A stretch of DNA of 64,000 bases from Nocardia abscessus NBRC 100374 (GCF_000308455.1 NZ_BAFP01000031.1:1-64000); one strand, 5' to 3'. Counted from the first letter of the stretch, positions 53,721-63,386 are shown. Notes: a model not told the origin generated them from the letters alone. Translations and numbers: made by a program.

Positions 53721-55430
53721 ATGCCTGTGACGGTGCGAGTAGGGGCAGTGCATCTCGGCTGGGATGTGGTGTCCGTGGCCGCCGGTGGCGGTGGGATTCC
53801 CATCCGCCCGGTGCAGCTGGAGGGCATGTGGACGCCGCCGGCCTATCTGCTGGCGGACTCGTCGGGCCGGTTGCATACGGCAGGCGTGGAACGCAACAGG
53901 CCGGATCTCGGGATGGCGATCGCCGACGTGCGCGACATCCTCGGGCATCCGCAGATCGTGGTGGCGGGCGCGACCTGGCCCGCCGAACTGGTCTTCCGCG
54001 CGCGCATGTACAACCCGCTCGCGGAGATCGGCAAGCACTTGCGCGGCAAACCGGACCTGGTGGCGCTGCCCTTCCCCGACAACTGGCCGGACGAGAAGGT
54101 GGAGATGTACGCCGCGATGGTGGAACAGCTCGACGTCGTCGTGGAACCGCTGCCGGAGAGCGTCGCGCTGTCCGGCTACGTCCGCGCGCTCGGACTGGTG
54201 CAGCCGCCGGACCGGACGATGCCGCGCGGCATCGGCGCGACGGGCGTGTACTCCGACGGCCGCAGCATGCTGGTGGTCGCGGTGCACGGCGATGACGAGC
54301 AGCCCACCGAGTCGGTCGACGTCCCGGTCGACGCTGCGGCCATGCGCGATGCCCGGTCGGCGGACGACGTGGTGATCGAGGTGATGGCGGCGGCCCGTTC
54401 GATCGGCGCGGACACCTCGACGGTCCTGCTGTCGGGCAACGTGCGCTTCAACGACGCGCTGCGCCTGGCCTTCCAGAACCATCTCGGGCATCGGCTGCAA
54501 GTGGCCGACCATCCCATGCACGCGCTCGTGCTCGGCGCGGCGCACCTGCTGGTGAGCGACACGGAAGCAGACGAACCGGAGCCTGCGGGCAGGCACGCAG
54601 AACCCGCGCACGCCCCGCAGCGCCCGATGGAAGCCCGGCCGCAGGCCGAGTACGCCCCGCAGCAACCGGCGCAGCCGGGCCAGGCCGAGGCTGGGCAGCA
54701 CTCCCAGGAGCAGTCGACGGTCCGGCCGGTGCCCGGCGTCCAGTACGGACCGGGATACCCCACCCAGCCCGACGAGGCGACGACCAGGCTCGGGCGCGAC
54801 GAAGTGCCCCGCGGTCTCCCGCCGAACCTCGCCGAGCTGGGCAGCCGCTTCACCCGGCCGCCGAGTTCCCCCGACGATCAGGCCGGTCGGCCTCCGGCCG
54901 GCGACCTCGCGGGCCCGTCGTCCGGGCCCCCGCCCGGCGGGCCGGTGCCGCCGCTCGGCCCGCGGCCGCCTTATCCGGGAGCGGCGGAGCAGCAGCCCTA
55001 CCCCGGGCAGCAGCACCAAGGCGGATGGCAGGCCCCTGGCACGGAGTCCGAGGACGAGGACCAGCACCGCAAAGGCAAGCTCTGGAACAAGATGAAAGGC
55101 AACTTGTTCGGAGCCAATACCGTCGTCGGAGCGGTAGCGCTGGCTGTGGTCGCGCTTCCGTCCGGGGGTGATCGGGTGGAGCTGACCGCGCAGCCGGTCG
55201 TCCGCGACGCGGGATCGATCGTCTCGGACGAACTCGCCGAGCCCGTCGCGTGCCCGGCCGTTCCTTACGCCATCACCCAGCCCCGATCGGGGGTCACCAC
55301 CGCACGGGGAAACCAGACGGAAGCCCAGGAAAGCGTCGCGGAGTGCGGGCGGCCCGAGGTCGACACCCTGCGGTACCTGGTCCCCGGCCCGCCCGGCGCC
55401 ATCGACCTCGGCCCGCCGATCGAGATCTGA
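53721..55430 (+). CDS. Type VII-associated protein with degenerate Hsp70-like domain and single membrane helix
   Basis: The 569-residue protein begins [20 protein letters not shown], like the first Hsp70 phosphate loop, and shows [20 protein letters not shown] nearby. Its [20 protein letters not shown] and [14 protein letters not shown] resemble the end of the Hsp70 ATPase domain. Key ATP residues appear changed. A Pro/Gln-rich linker of about 180 residues follows, then a membrane helix (about 470-485) and a short extracytoplasmic tail with two Cys. It lies between the FHA-ABC gene and rplM, closing the ESX-4-like locus. Function unknown. Confidence 0.72.
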   Translation: MPVTVRVGAVHLGWDVVSVAAGGGGIPIRPVQLEGMWTPPAYLLADSSGRLHTAGVERNRPDLGMAIADVRDILGHPQIVVAGATWPAELVFRARMYNPLAEIGKHLRGKPDLVALPFPDNWPDEKVEMYAAMVEQLDVVVEPLPESVALSGYVRALGLVQPPDRTMPRGIGATGVYSDGRSMLVVAVHGDDEQPTESVDVPVDAAAMRDARSADDVVIEVMAAARSIGADTSTVLLSGNVRFNDALRLAFQNHLGHRLQVADHPMHALVLGAAHLLVSDTEADEPEPAGRHAEPAHAPQRPMEARPQAEYAPQQPAQPGQAEAGQHSQEQSTVRPVPGVQYGPGYPTQPDEATTRLGRDEVPRGLPPNLAELGSRFTRPPSSPDDQAGRPPAGDLAGPSSGPPPGGPVPPLGPRPPYPGAAEQQPYPGQQHQGGWQAPGTESEDEDQHRKGKLWNKMKGNLFGANTVVGAVALAVVALPSGGDRVELTAQPVVRDAGSIVSDELAEPVACPAVPYAITQPRSGVTTARGNQTEAQESVAECGRPEVDTLRYLVPGPPGAIDLGPPIEI

Positions 55431-55445
55431 CGCGATTTCTTCCCG

Positions 55446-55509
55446 CGATACCCCGCTGGTATCGTGGCTCGTTGGCGTGTGGAACGTCCGGTCGATTCCT
55501 GGTGAATCG
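55446..55509 (+). promoter_or_regulatory. Two hairpins in the rplM leader
   Basis: CGATACC-CCGCT-GGTATCG (55446-55464) and CGATTC-CTGGT-GAATCG (55493-55509) are perfect stem-loops with five-base loops, 98-160 bases before the rplM start. L13 leaders regulate this operon in Firmicutes; an analogous element here is possible. The first could also be a terminator of the preceding gene. Confidence 0.45.
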
Positions 55510-55606
55510 CCGTGCGTCCACCGAGTCCCGGGTCTCCACCGGCCGCCGGGAAAACAGCTCGACCACACGCTCGGCTGGCAACACCGACGACAGACAGGGA
55601 AGCACT

Positions 55607-56050
55607 GTGCCTACGTACAGCCCCAAGGCGGGTGACGTGACCCGTAAGTGGTACGTCATCGACGCCACTGACGTAGTGCTCGGCCGTCTCGCCGTCCAGG
55701 CAGCGAATCTGCTGCGTGGCAAGACGAAGCCGACCTACGCCCCGCACGTCGATGGTGGCGATTTCGTCATCATCATCAATGCCGACAAGGTCGCCATCAG
55801 CGGCAACAAGCGGCAGGACAAGCTGATCCACCACCACTCCGGGCACCCGGGCGGCCTCAAGTCGCGGACCGTCGGTCAGGTGTTGGAGACCCGCCCCGAT
55901 CGGCTGGTCGAGAAGGCCGTCAAGGGCATGATCCCGAAGAACAAGCTCGGTAACGCGATCGCGGGCAAGCTGAAGGTCTACGCGGGCCCGACGCACCCGC
56001 ACGCCGCTCAGCAGCCCATTCCGTTCGAGATCAAGCAGGTGGCCCAGTGA
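55607..56050 (+). CDS. rplM: Ribosomal protein L13 (uL13)
   Basis: The 147-residue protein matches L13: [40 protein letters not shown] and [20 protein letters not shown], ending [19 protein letters not shown]13 is an early-assembling 50S protein. The start is a GTG at 55607 with CAGGGAAG upstream. Its end overlaps rpsI by four bases (GTGA), the usual coupling of the pair. Confidence 0.98.
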   Translation: MPTYSPKAGDVTRKWYVIDATDVVLGRLAVQAANLLRGKTKPTYAPHVDGGDFVIIINADKVAISGNKRQDKLIHHHSGHPGGLKSRTVGQVLETRPDRLVEKAVKGMIPKNKLGNAIAGKLKVYAGPTHPHAAQQPIPFEIKQVAQ

Positions 56051-56556
56051 CCGCTCCCGAGGAATTCAACGAGGACCTCGTCGAGGAATTCGACGCTGCC
56101 GAGCCGGTCGAGGACGGTGCGGGTTACGAGGACTCCGAGGTCTCGGCGTCCTACCCGCCGGTCGTGATCGACCGCCCGGTGCAGACCGTCGGCCGCCGCA
56201 AGGAGGCCGTCGTGCGCGTGCGCCTGCTGCCCGGCTCCGGCAACTTCGTGCTCAACGGCCGCACCATCGAGGACTACTTCCCGAACAAGGTGCACCAGCA
56301 GCTGGTCAAGTCGCCGCTGGTGACCGTCGAGCGCACCGAGTCCTTCGACGTGCACGCCCGCCTGGTCGGCGGCGGCCCGTCCGGCCAGGCAGGCGCCCTG
56401 CGGCTGGCCATCGCCCGCGCCCTGATCGAGGTCACCCCGGAGGATCGTCCCGCCCTCAAGCGGGCCGGCTTCCTGACCCGTGACCCGCGTGCCACCGAGC
56501 GCAAGAAGTACGGTCTGAAGAAGGCGCGTAAGGCGCCGCAGTACTCGAAGCGCTGA
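56047..56556 (+). CDS. rpsI: Ribosomal protein S9 (uS9) with acidic N-terminal extension
   Basis: The 169-residue protein has an S9 domain from about residue 45 ([40 protein letters not shown]) with the ending RKAPQYSKR, whose last Arg contacts P-site tRNA. The first 40 residues are rich in Asp and Glu, an extension common in actinomycetes. It overlaps rplM and is followed by a stable stem-loop. Confidence 0.98.
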   Translation: MTAPEEFNEDLVEEFDAAEPVEDGAGYEDSEVSASYPPVVIDRPVQTVGRRKEAVVRVRLLPGSGNFVLNGRTIEDYFPNKVHQQLVKSPLVTVERTESFDVHARLVGGGPSGQAGALRLAIARALIEVTPEDRPALKRAGFLTRDPRATERKKYGLKKARKAPQYSKR

Positions 56557-56575
56557 TTTCGGCATCGTCGACCTT

Positions 56576-56608
56576 CCGCGTCCGGCACCCTCGCGGGGCC
56601 GGACGCGG
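56576..56608 (+). terminator. Stem-loop terminator after rpsI
   Basis: CCGCGTCCGGC (56576-56586) pairs perfectly with GCCGGACGCGG (56598-56608). It lies 20 bases after the rpsI stop. Confidence 0.75.
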
Positions 56609-56630
56609 TACGGTCGTCGCGGCAGCTGTA

Positions 56631-56671
56631 CGAGAGCAGGCTCCCAGCGAACAGCTGGTCGCCTGCTCTCG
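56631..56671 (+). promoter_or_regulatory. Large hairpin in the glmM leader
   Basis: CGAGAGCAGGC/GCCTGCTCTCG forms an outer 11-pair stem; a TC/TC internal loop separates it from an inner CCAGC-GAACA-GCTGG hairpin. It lies 101 bases before glmM and after the rpsI terminator, so it may be a leader control element for glmM. Confidence 0.55.
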
Positions 56672-56771
56672 CGCTGTATGAAGACGCGGCGTTCGCAGGG
56701 CCTTCAAGGTGCACAGGCCGGTGCCTCCAGGGCCGACGCTCACGCCACAGATCATCAATGAGGGGCGAGGT

Positions 56772-58148
56772 ATGGGACGGTTGTTCGGCACCGACGGAGT
56801 CCGCGGGCTTGCCAACGAGTCGCTGAGTCCGGAGTTCGCGCTGCGCGTCTCCGGCGCGGCCGCGCAGATCCTGAGCCGGGGCAAGAAGCGCGCGCTCGCA
56901 GTGGTCGGCCGCGACCCACGGGCCAGCGGCGAGATGCTCGAGGCCGCCGTGACCGCGGGGCTGACCGCGGCGGGTGTGGACGTGCTCTCGTTGGGGGTGC
57001 TGCCGACGCCGGCCGTCGCCTACCTCACCGGCCTGTACGACGCGTGCCTGGGCGTGATGATCTCCGCCTCGCACAACCCCATGCCCGACAACGGGATCAA
57101 GATATTCGCCGCGGGCGGGCACAAACTCGATGACGCGATCGAGGACCGGATCGAAGCGCTCGTCGCCGCCGAGACGCCGTTCCGCCCGACCGGCGCAGGC
57201 ATCGGACGGGTGCGCAACGCGGCGGGCGCGCGGGACCACGGGCTGACCATCCCGGACCAGTACAGCCTCGCGGGCACCCATGAGCGCTATGTGGAGCACC
57301 TGGTGGAGGCCACCGGGCGGGATCTGTCCGGGCTGACCGTCGTGGTCGACTGCGCGCACGGCGCCGCCTCCGAGGTGGGGCCCCACGCGTACCGCGAGGC
57401 CGGCGCCACGGTGATCGCCATCAACGCCGAGCCGGACGGGCTGAACATCAACGACGGTTGCGGCTCGACCCATCTCGACCAGGTGCAGGCCGCGGTGGTG
57501 GAGCACGGCGCCGATCTCGGCCTCGCGCACGACGGCGACGCCGACCGCTGCCTGGCCGTCGACGCCTACGGCAATATCGTGGACGGCGACGCGATCCTGG
57601 CGATCCTGGCCCTCGCCATGCACGAGGCGGGCGAACTGACCGCGGACACCTTGGTCGCCACGGTGATGAGCAACCTCGGTCTGCACATCGCCATGCGGGC
57701 GGCCGGAATCACCTTGCGCACCACCGCCGTCGGCGACCGGTACGTGCTCGAGGAGCTGCGGCGCGGCGGCTTCACACTGGGCGGCGAGCAGTCCGGGCAC
57801 GTGGTGTTCCCGCGCTACGGCACCACCGGCGACGGCATCTTGACCGGGCTACGCCTGATGGCGCGGATGGCGCAGACCGGGCGCACCCTGGCCGACCTGG
57901 CGGGCGTGCTGCAGCCCGTGCCGCAGATCCTGGTGAACGTACCGGTCAGCGATAAAGCCGTGGTCGCACGCGCACCCGAGATCCGAGACGCGGTGCTGGA
58001 GGCGGAGCGGGCGCTCGGCGACTCCGGGCGCGTGCTGCTGCGGCCGAGCGGCACCGAGCAACTGGTGCGAGTGATGGTGGAGGCCACCGACCCGGCCCAG
58101 GCGCGCCAACTGGCGGACGACCTGGCCAAGCGGGTCGCGGCTGTGTGA
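56772..58148 (+). CDS. glmM: Phosphoglucosamine mutase GlmM
   Basis: GlmM converts glucosamine-6-phosphate to glucosamine-1-phosphate, a step toward UDP-GlcNAc for peptidoglycan and arabinogalactan linkage. The 458-residue enzyme has the phosphoserine loop MISASHNP with Ser100, the metal loop HDGDADRCL, the sugar-binding loop GGEQSGHVV and the phosphate-binding [12 protein letters not shown]. The ATG at 56772 gives the usual start [12 protein letters not shown]. It follows rplM-rpsI as in mycobacteria. Confidence 0.97.
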   Translation: MGRLFGTDGVRGLANESLSPEFALRVSGAAAQILSRGKKRALAVVGRDPRASGEMLEAAVTAGLTAAGVDVLSLGVLPTPAVAYLTGLYDACLGVMISASHNPMPDNGIKIFAAGGHKLDDAIEDRIEALVAAETPFRPTGAGIGRVRNAAGARDHGLTIPDQYSLAGTHERYVEHLVEATGRDLSGLTVVVDCAHGAASEVGPHAYREAGATVIAINAEPDGLNINDGCGSTHLDQVQAAVVEHGADLGLAHDGDADRCLAVDAYGNIVDGDAILAILALAMHEAGELTADTLVATVMSNLGLHIAMRAAGITLRTTAVGDRYVLEELRRGGFTLGGEQSGHVVFPRYGTTGDGILTGLRLMARMAQTGRTLADLAGVLQPVPQILVNVPVSDKAVVARAPEIRDAVLEAERALGDSGRVLLRPSGTEQLVRVMVEATDPAQARQLADDLAKRVAAV

Positions 58149-58660
58149 TTTTTCCAGCGCCTGGGCCGCGAACGGCGCATGCTCGGTCTCGCTTCGCTCG
58201 AAACCTGGGGTTGGGGTGCGCGGGGGCGTTGGTTTCCGAAGTCAGGATTTAGTGCGCGCGGTTGGTGGTGGCTGGTCGTAGGTTGGCCAGTGCTGGTTGG
58301 TTTGTTGTATCCGGGGCGTGGGACTCGTCCTGGGCGGCGCAGACTGTGCTCTCGCAGCGCTCGGAACCGGGGTCTGGGTGAGCAGGGCGCGTCGCTCTCC
58401 GAGTTCAGGATTTAAGTGCAGGCGGTTGGTGTGGCTGGCCGCAGGTGGACTGGTATTGGTGACTCGTCGCGTACGCGGTCGCCGCTCGGCCGCGAGCCGG
58501 GCCGCGAACGGTGTATGCCCCGCGCTCGAAATCTGTAGGTGAGCCGGTGTTTTTGTAAGGTTGCATCGTGCGGCTGTGGGTCTCGGCTATGCGGGTGGGG
58601 GCGGGGAGCTGACTTCGGTTGTGTGGCACAGTCGGTCTCGCCAGAGGGCGATGGCTGCGG
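58149..58660. other. Gap with tandemly degenerate repeats
   Basis: No gene is supported here. A repeat unit of about 163-166 bp is present in at least two copies: CAGGATTT and flanking bases recur at 58243 and 58406, and the GGGCCGCGAACGG head recurs at 58163 and 58499. The first head and its tail match the 38-bp element at 27367. Confidence 0.8.
58163..58516 (+). repeat. Degenerate tandem repeat, two full units plus partial third
   Basis: Units begin near 58163, 58330 and 58497. Within them, AGTCAGGATTTAGTGC / AGTTCAGGATTTAAGTGC blocks and GCGGTTGGTG...TGGCTGG... blocks are shared. Divergence between units is moderate, so the duplication is old. Confidence 0.75.
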
Positions 58661-60322
58661 TCAGAGTGTTTCGGTGAGTACGCCCGCGGTCATGTGCCAG
58701 CGGCGGGTTGCGCGGACGGTGTCGAGCATGCGGCGGTCGTGGGTGACGAGCAGGAGTGTTCCGCTGAAGGATTCGACGGCCTGTTCCAGCTGCTCGATGG
58801 CGGGGAGGTCCAGGTGGTTGGTCGGCTCGTCCAGCACGAGCAGGTTCACCCCGCGGGCTTGGAGCAGGGCGAGGGCGGCGCGGGTGCGTTCACCGGGGGA
58901 GAGTGTGTCGCACGGTCGCAGCACGTGCGGGCCGCGCAGGCCGAATTTGGCCAGCAGCGTGCGTATGTCCGCCTCCGGCAGGTCCGGCAGTTCGGCGCCG
59001 AAAGTGTCGGCCAGCGCGGTGTTCCCGCGGAAGAGTCCGCGCGCCTGGTCCACCTCGCCGATTTCGACGCCGGAGCCCAGGCTCGCTGAACCGCTGTCCG
59101 GCTGGAGCCTCCCCAGCAGCATCGCCAGCAGGGTGGATTTTCCGGAGCCGTTCGCCCCGGTGAGCACGATGCGGTCGGCCCAGTCGACCTGGGTGGTGAT
59201 CGGACCCAGCGTGAAGTCGCCGCGGGTGACCGTCGCCCGGGACAGCGTCGCTACCACCGAGCCGCTGCGCGGAGCCGCGGCGATGCTCATGCGCAGCTCC
59301 CATTCCTTGCGTGGTTCCTCCACCGCGTCGAGTCGTTCGATGCGGCGCTGGGTCTGCCTGGCCTTGGCAGCCTGTTTCTCGGTGGATTCGGCGCGCATCT
59401 TGCGGCCCGCCTTGTCCGAGTCCAGCTTCCTCGGGTCACGCGCCTTGCGCCGCGCGTTGCGGACACCGTGTTCGAGCCAGTTGCGCTGCATCTGTGCGCG
59501 GGCCTCCAGGCCCGCTTTGGTGTCGGCGTACTCGTCGTAGGCCTCGCGCGCGTGCTGCCGGGCGATCTCCCGCTCCATCAGATACGCCTCGTACCCACCG
59601 TCGTACAGCCCGACCTGCTGCTGGACGAGGTCGAGCTCCACGATGCGATTCGCGGTGCGCGCCAGGAACTCCCGGTCGTGGCTGATCACCATGAGCGGCA
59701 CCCGCACGCCCGCGACGAACTGCTCCAGCCGGGCCAGTCCGTCGAGGTCCAAGTCGTTGGTCGGCTCGTCCAGCAGCAGGATGTCGAAGCGGGACAGCAG
59801 GACGGAGGCGAGTCCGGCGCGCGCGGCCTGACCACCGGACAACCCGGTCATCGGGGTGTCCAGCCCGCCGGGCAGGCTGTCGGCCAGGCCGATGTCGGCG
59901 GCGACCTCGTGGGCGCGCTGGTCCAGGTCGGCCCCGCCGAGAGCGAGCCAGCGCTCCAGCGCGGGGGAGTACTCGTCCGGCCCGCCTTCGGCGAGGCGCT
60001 CGGCCGCGGCGTCCATGGTTCGCTGCGCCTCGGCGACACCTGTTCGGCGGCAGAGGAATTCGAAGACGGTCTCGCCGTCGACCCGCTGTGCCTCCTGAGC
60101 CAGGTAACCGACCGTGGCGTCCGGGGGGCTGAGCGTGATGCTGCCCGTTGGCGCGTGCCGGTCGGCGAGCATGCGCAACAGGGTCGACTTGCCCGCGCCG
60201 TTCACGCCGACCAAGCCGATCACGTCGCCCGGCGCGAGGGTCAGATCGAGCTCGGCGAACAGCGTGCGCTCGCCGTGACCGGCCGACAGGCCGCGGGCAT
60301 GCAGAGTGGTGCTCACCTGCAC
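58661..60322 (-). CDS. ABC-F family ATP-binding protein
   Basis: The 553-residue protein has two ABC domains and no membrane helices. Walker A motifs are GVNGAGKS (about 39) and GANGSGKS; signatures are LSGGQAARAGLA and LSPGERTRAALA; the DEPTN Walker B motif occurs in both halves. A charged linker between the domains (EARAQMQRNWLEHGVRNARR) fits ABC-F translation or ribosome-protection factors such as those that counter macrolides or pleuromutilins. Target and resistance profile cannot be told from sequence. The start is a GTG at 60322; another GTG two codons later is possible. Confidence 0.9.
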   Translation of the reverse strand: MQVSTTLHARGLSAGHGERTLFAELDLTLAPGDVIGLVGVNGAGKSTLLRMLADRHAPTGSITLSPPDATVGYLAQEAQRVDGETVFEFLCRRTGVAEAQRTMDAAAERLAEGGPDEYSPALERWLALGGADLDQRAHEVAADIGLADSLPGGLDTPMTGLSGGQAARAGLASVLLSRFDILLLDEPTNDLDLDGLARLEQFVAGVRVPLMVISHDREFLARTANRIVELDLVQQQVGLYDGGYEAYLMEREIARQHAREAYDEYADTKAGLEARAQMQRNWLEHGVRNARRKARDPRKLDSDKAGRKMRAESTEKQAAKARQTQRRIERLDAVEEPRKEWELRMSIAAAPRSGSVVATLSRATVTRGDFTLGPITTQVDWADRIVLTGANGSGKSTLLAMLLGRLQPDSGSASLGSGVEIGEVDQARGLFRGNTALADTFGAELPDLPEADIRTLLAKFGLRGPHVLRPCDTLSPGERTRAALALLQARGVNLLVLDEPTNHLDLPAIEQLEQAVESFSGTLLLVTHDRRMLDTVRATRRWHMTAGVLTETL

Positions 60323-60462
60323 GAGTCTGCCGTGCTCGGGGTCGGACCCTGACCTCGCCCCGGGAGAAATCAGGGTCGGTATCGGCCGCCGGGCCGATGG
60401 CGGGGCCCGCGGAGCGGGGCACAGTGGAGGTCGTAGCCATCACCGCCAGAGAGGGAAGACCA

Positions 60463-60654
60463 ATGACCGCACCGACCCGCCGTTTCACCCGCTCCACCCA
60501 CGACAAGTGGATCGCAGGCGTCTGCGGTGGCCTCGCCGAGTACCTCGGCTGGAACGCCAACGTCGTCCGTCTGCTGTTCGTGGTGTCGTGCCTGCTGCCC
60601 GGTCCGCAGTTCGTCATCTACTTGGTCCTGTGGTTGCTGATGCCGAAGAAGTGA
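60463..60654 (+). CDS. PspC-domain small membrane protein
   Basis: The 63-residue protein is a single PspC domain: KWIAGVCGGLAEYLGWNANV, then LLFVVSCLLPGPQFVIYLVL and a final LMPKK. It has one amphipathic part and one or two membrane helices. PspC relatives sense envelope stress. GAGGGAA precedes the ATG. It is divergent from the ABC-F gene. Confidence 0.92.
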   Translation: MTAPTRRFTRSTHDKWIAGVCGGLAEYLGWNANVVRLLFVVSCLLPGPQFVIYLVLWLLMPKK

Positions 60655-60750
60655 GCTGGGAGGCTGCGTCGGGCCCGCGTGAGTGTCAGGATGGAACGAT
60701 GCCGCTGCAGCGGCACCGCACCACCGTATGAGTCCCGCTGAGGAGGAGTC

Positions 60751-61059
60751 ATGATCACCTCGGGCGAATTCCCCGGACTGGATATACCCGGAATCGACGC
60801 GTCCTCGTCACTCGATGGGCTGGGTGCGATCGAACTGCACCACCCGACCCAGGACATCGACGGCGACGGCACCCTGGACACCATCACCACGACGGGTGAG
60901 GAGGCGATGCAGGTCTGGACCGACTACGACCACGACGGCTTCGCCGATCACGTCACCGTGGTGGAGAAGGACGGCGACTACGCCGCATGGGAATTCCATC
61001 GCCACCCGGACGGCACCTCCGAGTGGGTTCGCACCGACCGGGGCAGGATCGGCAGCTAG
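60751..61059 (+). CDS. Small acidic protein with Ca2+-binding-like D-x-D-G-D repeats
   Basis: The 102-residue acidic protein contains two EF-hand/dockerin-like loops: DIDGDGTLDT and DYDHDGFADH. There is no signal peptide, which is odd for such loops. It resembles DUF6802-type proteins of mycolate actinomycetes, and the C-terminal WEFHRHPDGTSEWVRTDRGR would be conserved in that family. It starts a run of ESX-associated-looking genes. The family name is from memory. Confidence 0.72.
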   Translation: MITSGEFPGLDIPGIDASSSLDGLGAIELHHPTQDIDGDGTLDTITTTGEEAMQVWTDYDHDGFADHVTVVEKDGDYAAWEFHRHPDGTSEWVRTDRGRIGS

Positions 61060-61186
61060 TCTTCGCCGCGGGAGCGGAATTCAGGGGAACCGGGTGTCGG
61101 CGTGTTGCGTCGAAGGAAGTACGGCGGCATCCGGCGCGAACGGGATTCGCGTCGGCGCAATGACACTACGAGCACGGAGGGGAATC

Positions 61187-61498
61187 GTGGGCGGGTCGGA
61201 GACGGTCGGTGTGCGGACGGGGGAGCTCGGTGCGCTGGGCAGCGACTACCGGAGATCGGCGGACGCGGTCCGCGACCAGGCGAAGCGAATCGCCGACCAT
61301 CCGTTCGGCATCGGCGACGAGGCGGGTCGCGGCTACGCGCCGCAGGGAATCGCGGTGCATCAGGGTCTCGAACGGATCAGTGCGTGGCTACGCACGTGGA
61401 GTGAGGCCACCACCGCGACCGCGGACGCGCTCGGGGCCGCCGTGGTGGCCTACGCCGAGACCGACCAGCAGCGCGCCGGCGAGACGAACAAGACATGA
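61187..61498 (+). CDS. EspC/DUF2580-like ESX-associated small helical protein
   Basis: The 103-residue helical protein resembles EspC-like (DUF2580) proteins: GVRTGELGALGSDYRRSADA, then LERISAWLRTWSEATTATAD and a C-terminal AETDQQRAGE. Such proteins accompany type VII secretion and can be co-secreted. The GTG at 61187 has AGGGG five bases upstream; an ATG nine codons further up is possible but has no site. It is followed by a WXG-like gene. Confidence 0.75.
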   Translation: MGGSETVGVRTGELGALGSDYRRSADAVRDQAKRIADHPFGIGDEAGRGYAPQGIAVHQGLERISAWLRTWSEATTATADALGAAVVAYAETDQQRAGETNKT

Positions 61499-61556
61499 GA
61501 CCGACGAATGACCCGTGTTCGCACCGGCGACGCCACACATTCGAGGAGTCGGAATC

Positions 61557-63338
61557 ATGACGGTTTCCTGGCAGGGCAAGTCGATCGACACCCTCTTGGA
61601 CGAGGGCACCGCGGGGCTGCGGTACTGGATCGAGTTCATGCCGCTGTACGAGGCGGCGTTCGGCGGCGATGGCGGGCGCGGGAATGTCGCCGAACTGCTG
61701 GCGATGTACGACGCGCAGCGCGGCATGCGGCTGGAGAAGCTGGAGCAGGCGGGCGAGGCGCTGAAAGTCGCCCTGTCCGAGGTCGATCGCCAATGGGACG
61801 CGCAGCAGGGCTACACCCGCCGGCTGCCCGAGTTGTGGCAGGGCGCGGCGGCCACCGCGGCGCTCGACATGCTCGGCAAGCAGTCGATTCTGGCCGACGA
61901 GGACCGGCAGCACGCCCGAGCGGCCATGGCCGTGATCGCCGACATGGCGGCCGCGTTGCGCTCGGCGGTCGCCGCGAAAGCGTTCGCTACCAGGGAGCTG
62001 CTGGAGGGCCCGATAGGCGGCGGCAAAGTCGTCCGGATCGACGGCAAGACTCCCGAAGACGTGAAAGTCGTTGTGGATGTGCACAATGCGCGGGAGTGGA
62101 TCGACGCGGACCAGGTGCGCGCACTCGGCCGTATCTTCCCGGCGCTGGCGGTGCCGGAGGACAAGATCAACAAAAGTGTGCTCGGCTTCATCAATTCCGA
62201 CAGCAGGAATCTGCTCACCGGCGCGTACGGGGACCGGGTCCGCAGCGTCACCGAGGAGTGGCTGACCAAGACTTTCCGACCCGACTTCGATCGGAAACTG
62301 ACGTCCTATGTCGACGTCTGCGCCGAGGTCGACCGCCTGTTCACGGATCAGTACAAGAATCTGGCCGATGCGCTGGCGCAGGTCGCCGAGCGGTCCTACC
62401 CGTACCCGGAAGCCCCGGCGGCACCGCAGCCCGGGGCGCCCGCCGTCCAGGACGAGCCCGAGGCCACGGGATCTCCCGGGCCGCCCGGCGCGCCCGCCGC
62501 CACGGTCCCGGCGAGCGCCACACCGAGCGGCATCCCCACGTCCACCACTCCGAGCGCTCCGGTCACGCCCAGCACGCCGGCGACGCCGAGCATGCCCACC
62601 ACCCCGGAGCCCAGACTGCCGTCGCTGGACGGACTGGCCGCGATCAGCCAGGTGGCGCGGGAGTTCCCCTCGGTGGCAACGGGTGTCGGCGAGGCACTGA
62701 ATCTCGGGTTGTCCGCGCTGAGTGGCGCCATCACCAGCGGAGTCGACGACGTGATCGAAAAGCTCATGCAGAGCACCGAAGCCGACGACGGCGTCGATGA
62801 CGACAAGGACGAAACTCACCGGCCGAAGGCGGAATTCGATCTCGGCGACAAGCACGTGCGGTTCGAGATGGGGCCGGACGGCCAGGTGAAACTCCTCCTC
62901 TCCGAGGCGACGGGCGAGGTGCGGGAGTTCACCGTCGAGCTGAACGAGCACGGGATGCCGATCATCTCGGCGACCGAGCCGAAACCCGAGGACGCGCAGC
63001 CTGCGGCTCCGGAGTCCGAGGATGCCCAGCCTGCGGCTCCGGAGTCCGAAGCACCGGAGTCCGAGGCGCGGAAGTCCGAGGTGCCGGAGTCAGAGGCGCC
63101 GGAGTCGGAGGAGAAGGCGGCACCCAGCCCGGCTCCCGCCCCGGACACCGATGCGGAGCAACCCGGTCTGCCGGGCGCCACCCCGCCGAGCGCCCGGCGC
63201 GAAGAAGACGGCGAGCACTACCCGAAGCCGATGCCGAAACAGGGCGAGCCGGAATCGGACGCGCCGGTGGACAGCGGCGCGGAACTGGCCGAAGCGGGGC
63301 CGCTGGGTGCGGAGCTCGCGGAGGCGGGCCCACTGTGA
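61557..63338 (+). CDS. Large WXG-like type VII substrate candidate with Pro/Thr linker and acidic repeats
   Basis: The 593-residue protein has an N-terminal helical part (about 1-130) with a WXG-type turn LWQGAAATAALDML, a middle helical part to about 285, a Pro/Thr-rich linker (290-350), a helical segment, an acidic repeat region (APESE/PESEA units, about 480-530) and a final repeated EAGPLGAELAEAGPL. This arrangement resembles secreted ESX proteins of the WXG/LXG or PPE-like kind. There is no signal peptide or toxin domain. It follows the EspC-like gene by 58 bases. Confidence 0.7.
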   Translation: MTVSWQGKSIDTLLDEGTAGLRYWIEFMPLYEAAFGGDGGRGNVAELLAMYDAQRGMRLEKLEQAGEALKVALSEVDRQWDAQQGYTRRLPELWQGAAATAALDMLGKQSILADEDRQHARAAMAVIADMAAALRSAVAAKAFATRELLEGPIGGGKVVRIDGKTPEDVKVVVDVHNAREWIDADQVRALGRIFPALAVPEDKINKSVLGFINSDSRNLLTGAYGDRVRSVTEEWLTKTFRPDFDRKLTSYVDVCAEVDRLFTDQYKNLADALAQVAERSYPYPEAPAAPQPGAPAVQDEPEATGSPGPPGAPAATVPASATPSGIPTSTTPSAPVTPSTPATPSMPTTPEPRLPSLDGLAAISQVAREFPSVATGVGEALNLGLSALSGAITSGVDDVIEKLMQSTEADDGVDDDKDETHRPKAEFDLGDKHVRFEMGPDGQVKLLLSEATGEVREFTVELNEHGMPIISATEPKPEDAQPAAPESEDAQPAAPESEAPESEARKSEVPESEAPESEEKAAPSPAPAPDTDAEQPGLPGATPPSARREEDGEHYPKPMPKQGEPESDAPVDSGAELAEAGPLGAELAEAGPL

Positions 63339-63386
63339 GCGCGGCCGGATGACTGCCGCCACACCGGACGAGCGAGGAGGGGCGAC

